This document shows positions 15,671 through 23,365 of a stretch of DNA of 43,284 bases, piece after piece. Source of the DNA: Parcubacteria bacterium DG_74_3 (GTDB lineage: Bacteria; Patescibacteriota; Minisyncoccia; Minisyncoccales; DG-74-3); NCBI GenBank assembly GCA_001302985.1, contig LJNG01000002.1, forward strand, positions 71,164-114,447, in the 5' to 3' direction. The position numbers and the translations under genes are program-made. The stretch's first letter is position 1. The number at the start of each line of letters is the position of its first letter. The notes below the pieces were generated by a model. The model had not been told where the DNA came from and made no database searches. It saw only the letters and a list, made by a program, of their open reading frames with translations.

Positions 15671-17553
15671 GAAATTTGATTAAAAAGACTATATTTGTTT
15701 TATTGCTTTTGCTAACCCTATCTTTTGCCTTCAACCTGTTAGAACAATCTTTTGAAAAAGAAAAGGAGGTTTCTTTAACTCAATTAGCAACTGATATTAA
15801 TCAAGAGAAAATTCAAAAAATTAGTATTTCTGGAAACGAGCTTTCTCTTTTATATCAAGAAGGAACAAGAGCTCACTCTCGAAAAGAAGAAGACTTGGCT
15901 CTGTCTCAATCTTTAATTAACTGCGGAGTGAGTCCGGAAAAAATAAGCCGGGTTGAGATTGAAACCAAAGAGTCAAACAGCCTCTGGATTTGGCTGGGAC
16001 CCCTAATATCTATTTTCCTTCCTCTCTTACTATTTTCTTTCTTTTTCTGGACTCTTTTAAGACAGGCAAGGACAGGTGCTATGCAGGCTTTTGATTTTAC
16101 CAAGGCTCGAGCCAGACTGTTTGGAGCCGAGGGTCATCCAAAGGAGAAGATTACTTTCAAGGATGTAGCTGCCCTAGATGAAGCTAAAGAGGAATTAAAA
16201 GAAATTGTCGATTTTTTAAAAAATCCCAAAAAATATTTACAAATGGGAGCAAGAATTCCCAGAGGAGTTTTGCTGATGGGACCTGCTGGAGTAGGCAAAA
16301 CTTTATTGGCAAGAGCGGTAGCTGGAGAAGCCAATGTATCTTTCTTTTCAATCTCAGGCTCTGAGTTTGTTGAAATGTTCGTTGGCGTGGGAGCGGGCAG
16401 AGTAAGAGATTTGTTCGCTACCGCCAAAAGGGTAGGTAGATCCATAATATTTATTGATGAATTAGATGCGGTTGGTCGAGTAAGGGGAGCGGGCATTGGT
16501 GGAGGCCACGATGAAAGAGAACAAACTTTAAATCAAATTCTAGTTGAAATGGATGGTTTTGAAAGAGACGATACCAGAATAGTCATGGCAGCTACAAATC
16601 GTCCAGACATATTAGACCCTGCTCTTTTACGACCGGGTAGATTCGATAGAAAAATAGTTTTAGACCTCCCTGATATTAAAGGAAGAGAAAAAATTTTAAA
16701 AATTCACTGCCGGGGAAAACCCTTAGCCCTTGATATCAATCTGAGAGAGGTGGCAGAACGGACTCCGGGCTTTTCAGGCGCTGATTTAGCCAACCTTGTG
16801 AATGAGGCAGCTCTTTTCGCTGCCAGAAAAAATAAGCGTCAGATTTTTCAAAAAGAACTTTTAGAGTCAATTGAAAAGGTTTTATTAGGTCCGGAAAGAA
16901 AAAGTCATATTCTTTCAAAAAAAGAGAAAGAGTTTGCTGCCTACCACGAAGCAGGACACGCCTTGGTGGCCTCTCATCTTCCCGAATCAGAACCTGTCCG
17001 AAAGGTCTCAATTGTTGCCCGAGGTGCAGCTGCAGGTTATACCCTTAAAATGCCAAGAGAAGAAAGACAAATTAAGACAAAATCAGAATTTTTAGCAGAA
17101 ATGGCAGTTTTATTAGCTGGTTTTTCTGCTGAAAAAATGCGTTTTGGTGAAATTAGCACCGGAGCTACCAATGACTTGAAGCAAGCCACGGAATTAGCTA
17201 GAAAATTGATAAAAGAATACGGGATGTCTTCCTTGGGACCAATTGCTTTTGGAAAAAAGGAAGAGTTGGTCTTTTTGGGAAAAGAAATTTCAGAGCAGAG
17301 AACTTATTCTGAAATAGTAGCTGCCCAAATCGATAAAGAGGTTGCTAAATTTATCAATGAAGCCCAAAAGACGGCCCAAAAAATTCTAACTAAAAGGCGG
17401 AAATTATTAGATAGGCTTGCCACGACATTGATTGAAAAAGAAACAATTGAAAAAGAAGAATTTGAAAAAATAATAGGAGAAGAAAAATCTGAAAGTGCCA
17501 AGCCCTTGCCTCAAAAAGCAAGAACAATTAAAGTAAAGGTGAAACGATTATAA
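15667..17553 (+). CDS. ftsH: ATP-dependent zinc metalloprotease FtsH
   Basis: A membrane-anchored AAA+ protease that degrades misfolded membrane and short-lived proteins. Two spans (about 7-25 and 107-127) flank a small extracytoplasmic domain. The AAA domain has Walker A GPAGVGKT near 204, Walker [12 protein letters not shown] and the second region of homology [18 protein letters not shown]. The zinc site is HEAGH at 427-431, and the third ligand is likely the Asp in [13 protein letters not shown]. The start GTG overlaps the rpsA stop. The length of 628 is normal. It ends about 30 bases before tRNA-Ile. Confidence 0.97.
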   Translation: MRNLIKKTIFVLLLLLTLSFAFNLLEQSFEKEKEVSLTQLATDINQEKIQKISISGNELSLLYQEGTRAHSRKEEDLALSQSLINCGVSPEKISRVEIETKESNSLWIWLGPLISIFLPLLLFSFFFWTLLRQARTGAMQAFDFTKARARLFGAEGHPKEKITFKDVAALDEAKEELKEIVDFLKNPKKYLQMGARIPRGVLLMGPAGVGKTLLARAVAGEANVSFFSISGSEFVEMFVGVGAGRVRDLFATAKRVGRSIIFIDELDAVGRVRGAGIGGGHDEREQTLNQILVEMDGFERDDTRIVMAATNRPDILDPALLRPGRFDRKIVLDLPDIKGREKILKIHCRGKPLALDINLREVAERTPGFSGADLANLVNEAALFAARKNKRQIFQKELLESIEKVLLGPERKSHILSKKEKEFAAYHEAGHALVASHLPESEPVRKVSIVARGAAAGYTLKMPREERQIKTKSEFLAEMAVLLAGFSAEKMRFGEISTGATNDLKQATELARKLIKEYGMSSLGPIAFGKKEELVFLGKEISEQRTYSEIVAAQIDKEVAKFINEAQKTAQKILTKRRKLLDRLATTLIEKETIEKEEFEKIIGEEKSESAKPLPQKARTIKVKVKRL

Positions 17554-17584
17554 GAAAAAGGTAGCCCTAAAGCATATTCGCCAA

Positions 17585-17658
17585 GGGCGCATAGCTCAGT
17601 CGGTGAGAGCGCGACTCTTATAAAGTCGAGGTCCCTGGTTCGAGTCCAGGTGCGCCCA
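17585..17658 (+). tRNA. tRNA-Ile (anticodon TAT)
   Basis: Acceptor GGGCGCA/TGCGCCC, anticodon stem CGACT/AGTCG around loop CTTATAA, T-arm CCTGG-TTCGAGT-CCAGG, discriminator A. The TAT anticodon reads AUA directly. Most bacteria use a CAT tRNA modified to lysidine by TilS, so an encoded UAU isoleucine tRNA is uncommon. Confidence 0.92.
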
Positions 17659-17679
17659 TAAGAAGAATGAATATTTTCT

Positions 17680-17752
17680 GGGCGCGTAGCTCAGAGGTTA
17701 GAGCGTCACACTGACATTGTGAAGGTCATAGGTTCAAATCCTGTCGCGCCCA
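17680..17752 (+). tRNA. tRNA-Val (anticodon GAC)
   Basis: Acceptor GGGCGCG/CGCGCCC, anticodon stem TCACA/TGTGA with loop CTGACAT, T-arm ATAGG-TTCAAAT-CCTGT, discriminator A. It reads GUC/GUU. The next gene starts only seven bases later. Confidence 0.94.
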
Positions 17753-17759
17753 CAAAAAA

Positions 17760-18473
17760 ATGCAAAATGGGCCAGTGAAAAATGTTCACCAAGATTGTAA
17801 TCTTTTGGTTGTCGACAAACCAGGAGGAATAATTGTCTATCCGGAAAGAAAAACTATCGAAAAAACTCTAATTGATTTCCTTCTAAAAAAATATCCTAAT
17901 TTAAAAAATGTGGGGAAAGCTCCTCGCTATGGAATAATTCATCGTTTAGATAAGGATACTTCAGGACTTTTGTTGATCGCTAAAAATAAAAACTCCTTAG
18001 AATTTTTACAGAAACAATTTAAAGAAAAAGGGGTAGAAAAGAAATATCTTTTGCTGGTAGTGGGGGTGGTTAAAACCACCCAAGGAATAATTGAAACTTT
18101 CCTGGCTAGGTCACCAAAAGACAGAAGAAAACAAAAAGTCTTTCTTCCGTCTGAGCCTAAAGCTGAGGATAAAAAATTAAGAAAAGCGCTTACTGAATAT
18201 AGAGTAATTAAAAATTTTAAAAATTACACCTTAATTGAGGCTATTCCCAAAACCGGTAGGAAACATCAAATTAGAGCCCAAATGGTTTATTTGGGGCATC
18301 CAATTGCCGGAGATAAACTATACGGCTTTAGGAAGCAACCTTGCCCGAAGGGTCTTCGTCGTCATTTTTTACATGCCCATTACCTCAAAATAAAATTACC
18401 TTCTGGTCAAATAAAAGAATTCCATTCAAAATTAGCTGAAGATTTGAGAAGAGTGCTTAAAAACCTTAAATAA
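17760..18473 (+). CDS. RluA-family pseudouridine synthase
   Basis: Converts uridine to pseudouridine in rRNA or tRNA. The family motif with the catalytic Asp64 is HRLDKDTSGLLL, preceded by LLVVDKPGGIIVYPE. The later RKHQIRAQMVYLGHPIAGD motif is also typical. There is no N-terminal S4 domain, so it is closer to RluA/TruC than full-length RluD. At 237 residues it is a minimal catalytic domain. The target base cannot be told. The ATG follows tRNA-Val by seven bases, so tRNA 3' processing must free the mRNA. rplS follows after 12 bases. Confidence 0.9.
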   Translation: MQNGPVKNVHQDCNLLVVDKPGGIIVYPERKTIEKTLIDFLLKKYPNLKNVGKAPRYGIIHRLDKDTSGLLLIAKNKNSLEFLQKQFKEKGVEKKYLLLVVGVVKTTQGIIETFLARSPKDRRKQKVFLPSEPKAEDKKLRKALTEYRVIKNFKNYTLIEAIPKTGRKHQIRAQMVYLGHPIAGDKLYGFRKQPCPKGLRRHFLHAHYLKIKLPSGQIKEFHSKLAEDLRRVLKNLK

Positions 18474-18485
18474 TATTTAAAGAAT

Positions 18486-18869
18486 ATGATTACTAAAATA
18501 GAAATTTTTAATCAGTCCCAATTAAAAAAAACCTTACCCGATATCAGGCCGGGTGACACGGTCAGGGTTTATCAAAAAATCAAAGAAACCCTAAAGAAAG
18601 ACAAATCTTCTAAGGGACAGGAAGAAAAAGAAAGGACCCAGGCTTTTGAGGGAATTGTTTTGGCTCGAAAACATGGCAAGGGTATCTCAGCTACCATTAC
18701 TGTAAGAAAAGTAAGTAGGGGTGTTGGGGTAGATAGAATTTTTCCAATTCATTCTCCTACTATAGATAAAATAGAAATCTTAAAACGAGGAAGGGTCAGA
18801 AAGGCTAAACTTTACTATTTAAGAGGAGCTAAAGGAAGGAAGGCAAGATTAAAGCAAAAAGGATTTTAG
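18486..18869 (+). CDS. rplS: 50S ribosomal protein L19
   Basis: Sits at the 30S-50S interface. Typical L19 sequence: RPGDTVRVYQKI, AFEGIVLARKHGKG, TITVRKVSRGVGVDRIFPIHSPTIDKIEILKRGRVRKAKLYYLRGAKGRKARLK. A 15-residue basic insert (KKDKSSKGQEEKERT) lies between the first two strands. The frame ends at TAG, but the same frame continues for 23 more codons of strongly Lys/Glu-rich sequence (KKEEKPKKKESTKEKGEE) before running into tRNA-Leu. This looks like a C-terminal tail cut off by an amber stop. Confidence 0.95.
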   Translation: MITKIEIFNQSQLKKTLPDIRPGDTVRVYQKIKETLKKDKSSKGQEEKERTQAFEGIVLARKHGKGISATITVRKVSRGVGVDRIFPIHSPTIDKIEILKRGRVRKAKLYYLRGAKGRKARLKQKGF

Positions 18870-18945
18870 ATATCAAAAAAAGAAGAAAAACCAAAAAAGA
18901 AAGAATCTACAAAAGAAAAAGGGGAAGAAAAAAATCATAAAACAG
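18870..18945 (+). pseudogene. In-frame Lys/Glu-rich tail after the L19 amber stop
   Basis: Directly after the rplS TAG the same frame reads ISKKEEKPKKKESTKEKGEE and then NHK before reaching tRNA-Leu. The composition is that of the charged tails often seen on CPR ribosomal proteins. No start codon opens it, so it is not a separate gene. It may be a tail lost by a nonsense mutation, a readthrough extension or a sequencing error. Confidence 0.45.
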
Positions 18946-19028
18946 GCCCAGGTGGAGGAATTGGTATACTCAGCAGCTTGAGGTGCTGTGCCCGTAAGGG
19001 CGTGTGGGTTCGACTCCCACCCTGGGCA
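18946..19028 (+). tRNA. tRNA-Leu (anticodon GAG)
   Basis: Class II tRNA: acceptor GCCCAGG/CCTGGGC, TG at 8-9, anticodon stem GCAGC/GCTGT with loop TTGAGGT, variable arm GCCC-GTAA-GGGC, T-arm GTGGG-TTCGACT-CCCAC. It reads CUC/CUU. Confidence 0.93.
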
Positions 19029-19038
19029 TCACTAATGA

Positions 19039-19131
19039 GAATCCCCCGCGAAGGAAAAACAGCGGTCAAGATGAGCTCTATAGATCTCTAAAGAAACCAA
19101 AGGTGTCTGGAATGGGGGTCGAAGGATTTCT
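19039..19131 (+). repeat. tRNA-associated structured repeat, copy 2
   Basis: Matches copy 1 (381-462) at both ends: GAATCCCC..GAAGGAAAAA and AAACC.AAGGTGTCTGGA.TGGGGGTCGA.GG. The middle differs and holds its own inverted repeat (AGCTCTATAGATCTCT). It fills the gap between tRNA-Leu(GAG) and tRNA-Val(TAC), ending at the first base of the latter. It is in the same orientation as the tRNAs here, but copy 1 is opposite to its neighbours. Confidence 0.6.
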
Positions 19132-19204
19132 GGGCGAGTAGCTCAGTGGCTAGAGCGTCCGCCTTACACGCGGGAGGTCATAGGTTCAAATCCTGTCTCG
19201 CCCA
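19132..19204 (+). tRNA. tRNA-Val (anticodon TAC)
   Basis: Acceptor GGGCGAG/CTCGCCC, anticodon stem TCCGC/GCGGG with loop CTTACAC, T-arm ATAGG-TTCAAAT-CCTGT, discriminator A. It reads GUA and other GUN codons. Confidence 0.94.
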
Positions 19205-19295
19205 CCAGGTAGCTAAAGAAAAGTGTTGTTAGTAAAAACAGTTGTTGGTTTTTAGAAAATACTATAAACTAGTAATTGTTTGCAGAGGAGATCGA

Positions 19296-19368
19296 GCCGG
19301 GGTAGCTCAGTGGTAGATGCGCTTCTCTGAAAAAGAAGAGGTCGAGGGTTCGATTCCCTCTCCCGGCA
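19296..19368 (+). tRNA. tRNA-Phe (anticodon GAA)
   Basis: Acceptor GCCGGGG/TCCCGGC (one G-T pair), anticodon stem CTTCT/AGAAG with loop CTGAAAA, T-arm GAGGG-TTCGATT-CCCTC, discriminator A. The 68 bases before tRNA-Gly contain no recognisable gene. Confidence 0.94.
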
Positions 19369-19436
19369 CCCTTGCACTAAAGCTAAGGTCGGGCACCAAA
19401 TAAGGTTGGTCTATCTAAGGAAGCTTGTTTTAGCGA

Positions 19437-19509
<73 letters not shown>

Positions 19510-19518
19510 AAAAAGGTC

Positions 19519-19570
19519 TTGACATGGGTTTTTAATAAGCTATTATGATATAACCCCAAAAGGGGTTTTT
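19519..19570 (+). promoter_or_regulatory. Promoter and leader hairpin of the 3D-domain gene
   Basis: -35 TTGACA at 19519-19524 with -10 candidates TATTAT (16-base spacer) or TATGAT (19-base spacer). Just downstream, AACCCC-aaa-GGGGTT followed by T's could act as a terminator of the tRNA cluster or as an attenuator in the leader. A second small hairpin (GTC-tataaaa-GAC) follows before the ATG at 19609. Confidence 0.55.
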
Positions 19571-19608
19571 AAGGTAGTCTATAAAAGACCATATTTTATT
19601 TAACGAAT

Positions 19609-20109
19609 ATGAAGGGTTCCAAAAATTATATTATGACTAATGGGAAAACCCAAATTCTTTTGATGGCTTTTGGAATATTTTTGGGAATTTTCCCAATGCT
19701 TGAATCTAAAAATCTAGGGATTGAGACCGGTTTAACAATGTCAGATAGCTTGGGCGTTGTCCAGGGAAATAGTCTCTTGGCAACATCTAACCCATTAAGT
19801 TATAATTCTCAAATTCGGAAAATGGGGGTAGTAATAACAGGCTATTCCAGCTCTCCCTGGGAAACCGATGATAATCCCTATCTTACTGCAGCTGGAACTC
19901 AAGTAAGAGAAGGTATCATAGCTAACAACATGTTGCCCTTTGGAACAAAAGTTAAAATACCAGAATTATATGGAGATAAAATCTTTGTAGTTGAAGACAG
20001 AATGAGTTGGAAAAAGGGATATTATCATGTTGATATCTGGTTTTCTTCTTATTGGGAAGCATTAGATTTCGGCTCTGAAAGAACCTATATTGAGATTCTA
20101 GAGGGTTAA
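19609..20109 (+). CDS. Secreted 3D-domain protein (cell wall hydrolase-like)
   Basis: 166 residues. An N-terminal hydrophobic segment (about 15-30) serves as signal peptide or anchor. A linker follows, then a C-terminal 3D (Asp-Asp-Asp) double-psi barrel from about 75: VVITGYSSSPWETDD, AAGTQVREGIIANNMLPFGTKV, IFVVEDRMSWKKGYYHVDIWF, EALDFG. Such domains occur in MltA-like lytic transglycosylases, YocH and resuscitation-promoting factors. The expected acidic residues are present. It is likely a peptidoglycan-acting enzyme in the cell envelope. It has its own promoter and terminator. Confidence 0.82.
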   Translation: MKGSKNYIMTNGKTQILLMAFGIFLGIFPMLESKNLGIETGLTMSDSLGVVQGNSLLATSNPLSYNSQIRKMGVVITGYSSSPWETDDNPYLTAAGTQVREGIIANNMLPFGTKVKIPELYGDKIFVVEDRMSWKKGYYHVDIWFSSYWEALDFGSERTYIEILEG

Positions 20110-20127
20110 GCAAACTTAGAAACATTA

Positions 20128-20155
20128 AAACCCGCACCTAAAAGTGCGGGTTTTT
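20128..20155 (+). terminator. Rho-independent terminator after the 3D-domain gene
   Basis: AAAACCCGCAC-ctaaaa-GTGCGGGTTTTT, a perfect GC-rich stem with flanking A and T runs. It may work both ways, also ending the minus-strand tRNA-Cys/Leu transcript. Confidence 0.88.
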
Positions 20156-20159
20156 ACAA

Positions 20160-20243
20160 TGCCGAGGGAGGGACTCGAACCCTCACGGATTATGCATCCA
20201 ACGGATTTTAAGTCCGTCTTGTCTACCATTCCAACACCCCGGC
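20160..20243 (-). tRNA. tRNA-Leu (anticodon TAA)
   Basis: Class II tRNA: acceptor GCCGGGG/CCTCGGC (one G-T pair), TG at 8-9, anticodon stem ACGGA/TCCGT with loop CTTAAAA, a long variable arm, T-arm GAGGG-TTCGAGT-CCCTC, discriminator A. Confidence 0.93.
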
Positions 20244-20251
20244 AAAATTTG

Positions 20252-20323
20252 AGGCGCCGGCCGGAATTGCACCGGCGTAAGCGGTTTTGCAGACCGCTGC
20301 GTAAACTTCTTCGCTACGGCGCC
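20252..20323 (-). tRNA. tRNA-Cys (anticodon GCA)
   Basis: Acceptor GGCGCCG/CGGCGCC, anticodon stem GCGGT/ACCGC with loop CTGCAAA, T-arm CCGG/CCGG with loop TGCAATT. The T-loop departs from the usual TTCRANY: it begins TGCAA, as in many bacterial Cys tRNAs. Confidence 0.92.
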
Positions 20324-20356
20324 ATAAAAATATCTTAGCAGTTTAAAAACCTATTT

Positions 20357-20698
20357 TCAATAATTGTTTTTAATTTCCTCTAAAAGCTCTTCGACCCTAC
20401 CGGCCTCCCTGGTTTTGAATTCTTGAACAAACTTTATCCGAGGAATGGGTTTCATTTTTAATCTTTTATTTAATTTTTTTTGAAGGGGGTAAACGAGCTT
20501 GCCCAAGATTTGGAGCACCCGAGAAACTTCATCATCGGGCAGACAGCTAACGTAAACTTTGACCTCTTTTAAATCAGAACTTGTTTGGACTCTTGTGATG
20601 GTTACCAAAAGATTTGAAGGAAATTCCACTTCTTTTAAAACAATCTGGCTTAGTTCTTTTTGGATTAATTGATTAACTCTCAAGATGCGCTTTTGCAT
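20357..20698 (-). CDS. rbfA: Ribosome-binding factor A
   Basis: A small KH-type protein that helps mature the 30S subunit and the 5' end of 16S rRNA. Typical features are the opening R.L.VNQLIQKELSQI, VTITRVQTSSDLKEVKVYVS, and LKMKPIPRIKFVQ. At 113 residues it is normal length. Its ATG overlaps the infB stop (TAATG), so translation is coupled; infB-rbfA is a widely conserved pair. Confidence 0.95.
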   Translation of the reverse strand: MQKRILRVNQLIQKELSQIVLKEVEFPSNLLVTITRVQTSSDLKEVKVYVSCLPDDEVSRVLQILGKLVYPLQKKLNKRLKMKPIPRIKFVQEFKTREAGRVEELLEEIKNNY

Positions 20699-22191
20699 TA
20701 AAGTTCGCCTTTTTTCCTTTCTCTCTTGTATACTGAGAGAATGTCGCCCTCTTCAATTTTAGCGTCTCCTTCAAACAATATTCCACATTCTTCTCCCCTA
20801 GGAAGACGGGCTATATCTCTCTTGTTCCGTTGGAGGTTAATTATCTTTCCTCGACCCATAACCTCGTCTTTTCTTAAAATCTCAAGCAGGGCTCCTTTTT
20901 CCACCATCCCCTCAATAATCTTTCCACCGACAATCTGACGATTTTTTTCGGTTTTAAAAATTACTAAAGTTTTCACCTTACCTAAATCTTGTCTCACCAG
21001 CTCTGGCTCGAGTCGGCTAGCCATTAATTTTCTTACTTCTTCTACCAAATCGTAAATTAACTTAGCTCGAATTATTTTCACTCTTTCTCTCTCTAATAAT
21101 ATTTTTGCTACCGGGTTCATTTTAACTCGGAAACTCAAAATGGCAGCTCTTGCCTCTCTAGCTAATTCGAGATCTGATTTATTAATTTCTCCGACTTCAG
21201 ATTTTAAAATTCTCAAAACTATTTTCTCTTGAGGAAGACTCTTTAAAACTTCCTCAATGGCCTCAATTGAGCCCACCACATCGGCTTTTAAAATTAAGTT
21301 TAAAACCTTTTGTTCGGGAGAAATTTCCAAAACCCTGATCTCAGATATTTTCTCTTTAATTTGTAAATAGACCTTAGCCGTTTCTGGAGAATCAAAAATC
21401 TTAAAACTTTCTCCGACCCTGGGAACATCTTCAAGACCAAGCAAAACCACAGGTTCTGAGGGTTTAGCCTCAGAAAGAGAAAGACCTTGAAAACTCTCTA
21501 ATCTTTTAATTTTGCCAGAAGTCGAAGGAGTTCCAATAATATCTCCCGGTTTTAAAATTCCATTGTTCAAAAGTAAGGTAGCAATTGGTCCTCTTTTGCT
21601 GTCGAGATAAGCCTCAATAACTACGCCTTCGGCTGTTTTTGAAAGGTCGGTCTTAAGCTCTTCCATCTCAGCCACCAATAAAATCAAATCTAAAAGGTCA
21701 TAGATTCCCTCTCCTGTTCTTGCAGATACAGCCACCGAAGGTACCTTGCCTCCCAAGCTCTCTACCAAAACCTCTTCTTTCCGTAACTCTCTTTTTACTC
21801 TTTCTGGGTCGGCATCACTTCGATCGATCTTATTTAAAGCTACAATAAAAGGAATTTGAGCTTTTTTAATATGGGAAATTACTTCTTTGGTTTGAGTTTT
21901 TACTCCCTCTGAGGAATCTATAACTAAAATTGCAATGTCAGCTACTTTCGCTCCCCTTGAACGCATGGCTGAAAAAGCTTCGTGGCCTGGGGTGTCAATA
22001 AAGGTAATTTTCTGACCCTCTCGTTCAATTTGGTAAGCTCCGATGTGTTGGGTAATGCCCCCTGTTTCTTTTTCGGCAACATGGCTTTTCCTAATCTTAT
22101 CGAGTAAACTGGTCTTTCCGTGGTCAATGTGGCCCAAAACAACAACAATCGGCGGTCGGGAAACTAAATTTTTATCTTTGGTTTTAATCAT
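20698..22191 (-). CDS. infB: Translation initiation factor IF-2, short form
   Basis: A GTPase that places initiator tRNA on the 30S subunit. G1 GHIDHGKT, G3 DTPGHEAF and G4 NKID are clear, followed by domain II, the IF2 domain III and a C-terminal domain. The ORF track starts at 22335, inside the upstream DUF4446-like frame; the ATG at 22191 (MIKTKDKNLVSRPPIVVVLG) is far more likely. With 497 residues it has essentially no region before the G domain, unlike the 700-890-residue IF2 of most bacteria. No Shine-Dalgarno is seen. It is followed by rbfA with overlapping codons. Confidence 0.93.
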   Translation of the reverse strand: MIKTKDKNLVSRPPIVVVLGHIDHGKTSLLDKIRKSHVAEKETGGITQHIGAYQIEREGQKITFIDTPGHEAFSAMRSRGAKVADIAILVIDSSEGVKTQTKEVISHIKKAQIPFIVALNKIDRSDADPERVKRELRKEEVLVESLGGKVPSVAVSARTGEGIYDLLDLILLVAEMEELKTDLSKTAEGVVIEAYLDSKRGPIATLLLNNGILKPGDIIGTPSTSGKIKRLESFQGLSLSEAKPSEPVVLLGLEDVPRVGESFKIFDSPETAKVYLQIKEKISEIRVLEISPEQKVLNLILKADVVGSIEAIEEVLKSLPQEKIVLRILKSEVGEINKSDLELAREARAAILSFRVKMNPVAKILLERERVKIIRAKLIYDLVEEVRKLMASRLEPELVRQDLGKVKTLVIFKTEKNRQIVGGKIIEGMVEKGALLEILRKDEVMGRGKIINLQRNKRDIARLPRGEECGILFEGDAKIEEGDILSVYKRERKKGEL

Positions 22192-22270
22192 AAAATTAGA
22201 ATGATGCCAATTTTTCTCCTTTTTAGCCTTTAGGATTTTATCATTTAATAGGTAAAAAACAAGAAAAGGA

Positions 22271-22630
22271 TTAACCAATTGCTTTTTTAATTGCCCCTTT
22301 TTCCTCTTGAGATAAGGGGTATTTTGAACCTCCATTTTTTATTGGCTTTCCAAAAATTCTGTTTCCCTCCCTAGTATAAAGGCTGGTAATCACTAGGCCA
22401 TCGTTATTGTCATCTAAAAGGGCAATAGAGAAGCTCTGGTCTCCCCCCACATCAGAAAATGGATTAAATCTTATCATTCCTACTTTTTTTAAGGAAAATC
22501 TGTTGCTATGTTTGAGTGCTTCTAGGTCTTGAGAAAGATTGTCAATGTTTTTCTCTAGCTTTTTCAGAAAAGCCAAAATCTCTCTAAAGTTCTTTGGTTC
22601 TTCCCTCTTTTTTTTAAAAAATTTAAGCAT
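22271..22630 (-). CDS. DUF4446-like protein
   Basis: 119 residues from the ATG at 22630 (MLKFFKKKREEP); the ORF track's upstream TTG is less likely. A predicted coiled coil (about 15-45) is followed by KVGMIRFNPFSDVGGDQSFSIALLDDNNDGLVI, GKPIKNGGSKYPLSQEEKGAI. This is the DUF4446 (PF14584) pattern seen in Firmicutes and CPR. The family's function is unknown to me. It lies between tRNA-Ser(CGA) and infB on the same strand. Confidence 0.72.
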   Translation of the reverse strand: MLKFFKKKREEPKNFREILAFLKKLEKNIDNLSQDLEALKHSNRFSLKKVGMIRFNPFSDVGGDQSFSIALLDDNNDGLVITSLYTREGNRIFGKPIKNGGSKYPLSQEEKGAIKKAIG

Positions 22631-22664
22631 AATTTTATTACATTTTATCGTCAAGACAAGAAGG

Positions 22665-22752
22665 CGGTGGGGGTGAGACTCGAACTCACATGAGTATTGC
22701 TACCCTCCGCTTTTCGAGAGCGGCACCTTAACCAAATTCGGTACACCCCACC
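22665..22752 (-). tRNA. tRNA-Ser (anticodon CGA)
   Basis: Class II tRNA: acceptor GGTGGGG/CCCCACC, TG at 8-9, anticodon stem CCGCT/AGCGG with loop CTCGAAA, a long variable arm, T-arm GTGAG-TTCGAGT-CTCAC, discriminator G. It lies 11 bases from the plsY stop, so it probably shares a transcript with its neighbours. Confidence 0.93.
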
Positions 22753-22762
22753 ATATTTTCAA

Positions 22763-23353
22763 TTACCATCTAAAAGAAATTTTGGGTTCTACCTTCTTTT
22801 TCAGCCGATTTATATTCTCGCGCATCGCAAAAGTAATTATAATAGCTCCCAAAATTCCATAAATAAAATAAGGTGAAGGAAAGAATAAATAAAGTAATAC
22901 AGACAATATCCAGGTAAATAGGATATTGGTCAAGCTCATTATTCTAAATAGAAACAAAATTATAATCCACAACAAGAAAGCAGATAAGAAAAATTTCACT
23001 CCTGTCAAAACTGAGGTAGCACCATAAAAACAAGCCGCTCCCTTTCCACCCCTAAAGTTCAGCCATATTGGAAAAATATGACCAATTGTTGGTAAAAGAG
23101 CAAAAAAGATAACCTGCCAAGTATTCGTAAGGTAATTTTTTGCCAAAAGCGTTGGAATAACTGCCTTAGAAATATCAAGAAAAGCAGAGATCACTCCCCA
23201 CCGCCAACCCAGAGCCCGAGAAACATTAGTTGAGGTGGTGGATTTACTACCAATTTCTCTAATATCAACCTTTTTTATTTTACCAATAAGAAAACCAAAG
23301 GGGATGGAACCTAACAAATAAGCAAAAGTGGCTAGCAAAACTAAATTTATCAT
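22763..23353 (-). CDS. plsY: Glycerol-3-phosphate acyltransferase PlsY
   Basis: Adds the first acyl chain to glycerol-3-phosphate from acyl-phosphate in the inner membrane. 196 residues with five or six spans. Family motifs: GSIPFG (16-21); the glycine-rich loop appears as IGSKSTTSTNVSRALG instead of the usual GSGNxGATN type; and GHIFPIWLNFRGGKG matches the catalytic GHxxPxxLxFKGGKG motif. The altered first loop is worth noting but keeps Ser, Thr, Asn and Arg. It follows the PanE-like dehydrogenase by 12 bases. Confidence 0.93.
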   Translation of the reverse strand: MINLVLLATFAYLLGSIPFGFLIGKIKKVDIREIGSKSTTSTNVSRALGWRWGVISAFLDISKAVIPTLLAKNYLTNTWQVIFFALLPTIGHIFPIWLNFRGGKGAACFYGATSVLTGVKFFLSAFLLWIIILFLFRIMSLTNILFTWILSVLLYLFFPSPYFIYGILGAIIITFAMRENINRLKKKVEPKISFRW

Positions 23354-23365
23354 CTGGTTAAAAAA

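Noticed and set aside
19369-19436. Possible tRNA 3' remnant (GGTCGGGCACCA) between tRNA-Phe and tRNA-Gly
   Set aside because: It has only a short acceptor-like end, with no T-arm and no partner exon, so chance is likely.
20144-20338. ORF of 64 residues antisense to tRNA-Leu and tRNA-Cys
   Set aside because: It is fully covered by two tRNA genes on the other strand.
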